Shown piece by piece: positions 10,499-13,171 of a stretch of 13,171 bases of DNA. The stretch spans positions 1 to 13,171 of the forward strand of contig JAOUMF010000014.1 in the NCBI GenBank assembly GCA_029881615.1. Reading direction: 5' to 3'. Both the position numbers and the translations under genes were made by a program. Below the pieces are notes generated by a model. That model was not told the origin of the DNA and ran no database searches. It was given only the letters and a program-made list of their open reading frames with translations. Origin of the DNA: Alphaproteobacteria bacterium. GTDB taxonomy: Bacteria > Pseudomonadota > Alphaproteobacteria > UBA8366 > JADFVY01. Positions within the stretch are counted from its first letter, which is position 1. Every line of letters begins with the position of its first letter.

Positions 10499-10569
10499 GC
10501 GCGGGATACCGTTCTTCGCATGAAGGACTTTCAAAAATTACTGAAAAAAGAAGCGGGGCCTTCCGCTGT

Positions 10570-10598
10570 ATTATAGTGGCGGCTGCTTCATGTGGCAG
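10570..10598 (-). promoter_or_regulatory. candidate sigma-70-type promoter for the hiuH-xdh-transport operon
   Basis: Read on the minus strand, CTGCCA (10598 to 10593) and a perfect TATAAT (10575 to 10570) are separated by 17 nt. The -35 matches 4 of 6 consensus bases. Transcription would begin near 10563 and leave a leader of about 180 nt before the hiuH start at 10381. Nothing experimental supports it, and alphaproteobacterial promoters often deviate from consensus. Confidence 0.35.
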
Positions 10599-10600
10599 CC
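10581..10600. repeat. 20-bp palindrome (6-bp arms) overlapping the minus -35 and next to the puuE ribosome site
   Basis: GGCTGC at 10581-10586 and GCAGCC at 10595-10600 are perfect inverted arms around an 8-nt spacer. The element covers the candidate minus-strand -35 and ends just before the puuE ribosome site (GGGAGAGGGAAG, from 10603). It could be an operator acting on both operons or a leader hairpin in the puuE mRNA. Confidence 0.4.
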
Positions 10601-10618
10601 AATGGGAGAGGGAAGTTC

Positions 10619-11533
10619 ATGACGTCCGATTATCCGCGCGATCTTATCGGCTATGGCCCGATTCCGCCGAAGGCCGGTTGGCCCGGCGGGGCGCGCGTGG
10701 CCGTGCAGTTCGTGATGAATTACGAGGAAGGCGGAGAGAACTGCATCCTGCATGGCGATGCGGCGTCGGAGGCGTTTCTTTCGGAAATTGTCGGCGCCCA
10801 GCCCTGGGAAGGGCAGCGCCATATGAGCATGGAGTCCATTTACGAATACGGTAGCCGGGTTGGCGTCTGGCGCTTGCTGGACCTGTTCCGCGCCCGGCAA
10901 ATCCCGATCACTGTCTTCGCCGTGGCCATGGCGCTGGAGCGTAACCCGCTGGTGGCCGAGATGGCATTGAAAGACGGCCATGAGATCTGCAGCCACGGCT
11001 ATCGCTGGATCGATTACCGGTCGATCCCGGAGGAAGTCGAGCGCGAACATATGCAGAAGGCGATCGAGATCATCCAGCGTGTTACGGGCGAACGCCCGTT
11101 GGGCTGGTACACCGGGCGGACCAGCGAGAATACGCGGCGGCTGGTGGCAGAAGAGGGCGGGTTTCTCTATGACGCCGACGATTACAGCGACGACTTGCCG
11201 TTCTGGAGCCGCGTCACCGGCAAGCCCCATCTGATCGTGCCCTACACGCTGGATAATAACGACATGCGATTCGCCTCGCCGCAGGGCTTCAATTCCGGCG
11301 ACCAGTTTTATGCCTATCTGCGCGATGCTTTCGATACGCTCTACGCGGAAGGTGCGGAAACCCCGCGCATGATGTCGATCGGCCTGCATTGCCGGCTGGT
11401 CGGGCGGCCGGGGCGCCTTGCCGTGCTGGCGCGTTTCATCGACCATGCCCAGTCGCATGACCGCGTCTGGTTTGCCCGGCGCATCGATATCGCCCGTCAC
11501 TGGCGCGAGCATCATCCATGGAGCGAGGCATGA
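10619..11533 (+). CDS. puuE: allantoinase PuuE (polysaccharide-deacetylase-like)
   Basis: PuuE opens the hydantoin ring of (S)-allantoin to give allantoate. It belongs to the carbohydrate esterase 4/chitin-deacetylase-like fold and is unrelated to the metal amidohydrolase AllB. The 304-residue protein shows the PuuE pattern: FVMNYEEGGENCILHGD (31-47), YEYGSRVGVWR (75-85), HEICSHGYRWIDY (121-133), GWYTGRTSENTRRL (162-175), DADDYSDDLPFW (185-196) and MSIGLHCRLVGRPGR (252-266). ATG 10619 has a GGGAGAGGGAAG site; a GTG at 10592 in frame would put that site inside the gene. It leads the plus-strand operon and overlaps uraD by 4 nt. Confidence 0.95.
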   Translation: MTSDYPRDLIGYGPIPPKAGWPGGARVAVQFVMNYEEGGENCILHGDAASEAFLSEIVGAQPWEGQRHMSMESIYEYGSRVGVWRLLDLFRARQIPITVFAVAMALERNPLVAEMALKDGHEICSHGYRWIDYRSIPEEVEREHMQKAIEIIQRVTGERPLGWYTGRTSENTRRLVAEEGGFLYDADDYSDDLPFWSRVTGKPHLIVPYTLDNNDMRFASPQGFNSGDQFYAYLRDAFDTLYAEGAETPRMMSIGLHCRLVGRPGRLAVLARFIDHAQSHDRVWFARRIDIARHWREHHPWSEA

Positions 11534-12012
11534 CCCGACAGGATTTCGTCGAACGGTTCGGCGGGGTATTCGAACATTCGCCCTGGGTAGCCGAGGGCGC
11601 CTGGGAAGAAGGCTTGAACCCGTCCAGCGCCGCCGAATTGCATGCGCGCATGTGTGCCGTGTTGAAGTCGGCCCCGCATGAACGGCAACTTGGCGTGTTG
11701 AATGCCCATCCCGATCTTGCCGGCAAGCTGGCGTTGGCCGGGGCGCTGACCGCCGAATCGACCGCCGAGCAGGCCAGCGCCGGGCTGGATAAATGCACGC
11801 CGGAGGAATTCGACCGGTTGCAGGCCTTGAACGCGGCCTACAAGGCGAAATTCGGCTTTCCCTTCATCATGGCGGTGAAGGGGCGCACGCGCGCCGAGAT
11901 CATCCAGACTTTCGAGAAACGGGTGAACAATGACATCGAAACCGAATTCGTGACCGCTCTGCGCCAGGTGGAACGCATCGCGCTGTTGCGGTTGAACGAC
12001 ATGCTGTCTTGA
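11530..12012 (+). CDS. uraD: OHCU decarboxylase UraD
   Basis: UraD decarboxylates 2-oxo-4-hydroxy-4-carboxy-5-ureidoimidazoline, the product of the hydroxyisourate hydrolase, stereospecifically to (S)-allantoin. The 160-residue cytosolic, mostly helical protein has the family motifs [12 protein letters not shown] (11-22), NAHPDLAGK with the catalytic-type His60 (58-66), [11 protein letters not shown] (77-87) and [18 protein letters not shown] (101-118). ATG 11530 forms ATGA with the puuE stop, with GGAGCGAGG just upstream; an ATG at 11518 would overlap more and has no clear ribosome site. Its partner hiuH lies in the opposite operon, so the two steps after urate oxidation are on different transcripts. 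Confidence 0.95.
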   Translation: MTRQDFVERFGGVFEHSPWVAEGAWEEGLNPSSAAELHARMCAVLKSAPHERQLGVLNAHPDLAGKLALAGALTAESTAEQASAGLDKCTPEEFDRLQALNAAYKAKFGFPFIMAVKGRTRAEIIQTFEKRVNNDIETEFVTALRQVERIALLRLNDMLS

Positions 12013-12026
12013 AGAGGACGACCATT

Positions 12027-13028
12027 ATGACGACCGACGAAACTCTCCCCGACTTCGCGACGCGTTACGTTAATCTGGCATCGGCCCGGCTGGGCGCCGC
12101 GGCGGTGAGCGCGACGGATGAATTTTTCGCCCCGAAAGACCGCATGCTGGCCGATGCGCCGGCGGTGTTCATCGCCGACAAATACGACGATCACGGCAAA
12201 TGGATGGATGGTTGGGAAACCCGCCGTCGCCGCGATGGCGGGCGCGATCATTGCGTCGTCAGGCTGGCCTGGCCCGGAATCATTCACGGGCTGGATATCG
12301 ACACCAGCCATTTCACCGGCAATTATCCGCCGGCGGCTTCAATAGAGGCCTGCATGAGCGAGGCCGAACCGGCTGACGATGCGGACTGGGTGACGCTGCA
12401 GCCGGCGATGTCGCTGGCCGGTAATTCCCATCATTTTGCGGCGGTCGAACGGGCCGGCCCCTTCAACTGGCTGCGCGTCAACATGTTTCCCGACGGCGGA
12501 ATCGCCCGGCTGCGGGTGTATGGCGAGCCCTGGTGCGACTGGTCGGCGCGGGACAGGAATGCGGTGCATGAACTCACGGCGCTGGAAAATGGCGGCCGCA
12601 TCGTTGCCTACAACAACGCTCATTACGGCAGCCCCTGGGCGCTGCTGGCGCCCGGACGCGGCGCCGATATGGGCGACGGCTGGGAAACCCGGCGGCGGCG
12701 CGAGCCGGGCAATGACTGGATCATCGTCCAGCTGGGCGCGCCGGGCGAGATTGAGCGCATTGAGGTGGATACCGCGCATTTCAAAGGTAATTTCCCCGAA
12801 AGTTGCAGTATTCAGGCGGCGATGGTCGAGGACGGCACCGATCAGTCCGTTATCACCCAATCCATGTTCTGGGAAGAGTTGCTGATCCGCAGCCAGCTGG
12901 GTGCCGATTCAATTCACCAGTTCGATGGCAACGCCATTGCCGTGTTGGGGCCGATCTCGCATTTGCGGCTGAATATCTTTCCCGATGGCGGCGTCAGTCG
13001 GCTGCGCCTGTTCGGGCGGGCGGCGTGA
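12027..13028 (+). CDS. alc: allantoicase (allantoate amidinohydrolase)
   Basis: Allantoicase splits allantoate into (S)-ureidoglycolate and urea. The 333-residue protein consists of two related beta-sandwich repeats, visible as paired motifs: DGWETRRRR at 61-69 and 217-225; [12 protein letters not shown] at 95-106 and [12 protein letters not shown] at 251-262; [19 protein letters not shown] at 149-167 and [19 protein letters not shown] at 313-331. The length is normal for the family. ATG 12027 follows AGAGGA by about 8 nt; a TTG in frame at 12009 overlapping the uraD end is less likely. It lies 14 nt after uraD and overlaps allA by one base. Its presence shows the urea-forming route rather than the ammonia-forming allantoate amidohydrolase route. 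Confidence 0.96.
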   Translation: MTTDETLPDFATRYVNLASARLGAAAVSATDEFFAPKDRMLADAPAVFIADKYDDHGKWMDGWETRRRRDGGRDHCVVRLAWPGIIHGLDIDTSHFTGNYPPAASIEACMSEAEPADDADWVTLQPAMSLAGNSHHFAAVERAGPFNWLRVNMFPDGGIARLRVYGEPWCDWSARDRNAVHELTALENGGRIVAYNNAHYGSPWALLAPGRGADMGDGWETRRRREPGNDWIIVQLGAPGEIERIEVDTAHFKGNFPESCSIQAAMVEDGTDQSVITQSMFWEELLIRSQLGADSIHQFDGNAIAVLGPISHLRLNIFPDGGVSRLRLFGRAA

Positions 13029-13171
13029 TGATTCTCAAGCCCCAACCCCTTACGCGAGAGGCATTCGCACCGTTCGGCGATGTGATCGAAACCCTGGGTG
13101 CCGGTCATTATCCGATCAACGAGGGCACGACGGAGCGTTTCCACGATCTGGCCAAGGTGGACGTTTCGGAA
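13028..13171 (+). CDS. allA: ureidoglycolate lyase AllA, N-terminal part; 3' end lies outside the window
   Basis: AllA converts (S)-ureidoglycolate to glyoxylate and urea, the last step of the pathway. Only 48 codons are visible. They contain the family-typical start [19 protein letters not shown] (residues 3-21) and [16 protein letters not shown] (30-45). The start ATG shares its first base with the last base of the allantoicase stop (TGATG), a classic coupling arrangement. The call is firm for a partial gene because of these motifs and because allantoicase needs this partner directly downstream. Confidence 0.92.
   Translation, partial: MILKPQPLTREAFAPFGDVIETLGAGHYPINEGTTERFHDLAKVDVSE

Larger units (their letters stand above)
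10382..10618. promoter_or_regulatory. divergent control region between the hiuH-xdh-transport and puuE operons
   Basis: This 237-bp non-coding gap is the only space for promoters of both large operons. The part at about 10450-10575 is distinctly AT-richer than the rest of the window. It contains hexamer repeats (ATACAG), a candidate minus-strand promoter, a GC hairpin and a 20-bp palindrome just before the puuE ribosome site, each listed separately. I see no small gene here with a convincing start site. Confidence 0.75.

Noticed and set aside
10571..11515. A 314-codon open frame on the minus strand opposite puuE
   Set aside because: It mirrors puuE, whose motifs are unmistakable, and the translation resembles no family I recognise.

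Overview
This window holds an almost complete purine degradation island: genes for xanthine to urate to allantoin to glyoxylate plus urea, together with a predicted uptake ABC transporter and a LysR-type regulator. The high GC content, split xanthine dehydrogenase (XdhA plus XdhB), membrane-type urate hydroxylase PuuD, PuuE-type allantoinase and tightly overlapped operons point to an alphaproteobacterium, perhaps of Rhodospirillales or Hyphomicrobiales type. The taxon is an inference from gene style, not from any marker gene.

Layout. Positions 1-402 (minus) carry the N-terminal part of puuD, running off the left edge. It is divergent from a lysR gene (537-1469, plus) across a 134-bp gap with a good LysR-box candidate. 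A strong hairpin plus T-tract (1473-1507) follows lysR and also separates it from the convergent operon. From 10381 down to 1511 there is one minus-strand operon of seven genes: hiuH/uraH (5-hydroxyisourate hydrolase), xdhA, xdhB, then a BMP/nucleoside-type ABC transporter (double ATPase, two permeases, and a Tat-type periplasmic binding protein). Neighbours overlap by 4-11 nt or are 5 nt apart, except for a 61-nt gap before the binding-protein gene. A 237-bp divergent control region (10382-10618) separates this operon from a plus-strand operon: puuE (allantoinase), uraD (OHCU decarboxylase), alc (allantoicase) and the start of allA (ureidoglycolate lyase), which runs off the right edge.

How the genes work together. 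The ABC transporter probably imports a nucleoside, purine base or oxidised purine. XdhAB oxidises hypoxanthine/xanthine to urate. PuuD oxidises urate at the inner membrane to 5-hydroxyisourate. HiuH and UraD convert this via OHCU to (S)-allantoin. PuuE opens the ring to allantoate, Alc releases urea and ureidoglycolate, and AllA yields glyoxylate and a second urea. This is the urea-releasing (allantoicase) branch rather than the ammonia-releasing one. XdhC, a guanine deaminase, urease and glyoxylate-using enzymes are not in the window.

I found no mobile element, tRNA, rRNA or CRISPR array. Nothing here looks like a wholly new system. The items most worth a second look are the unassigned transporter substrate, the divergent control region with its palindrome and repeated hexamer, and the LysR box.
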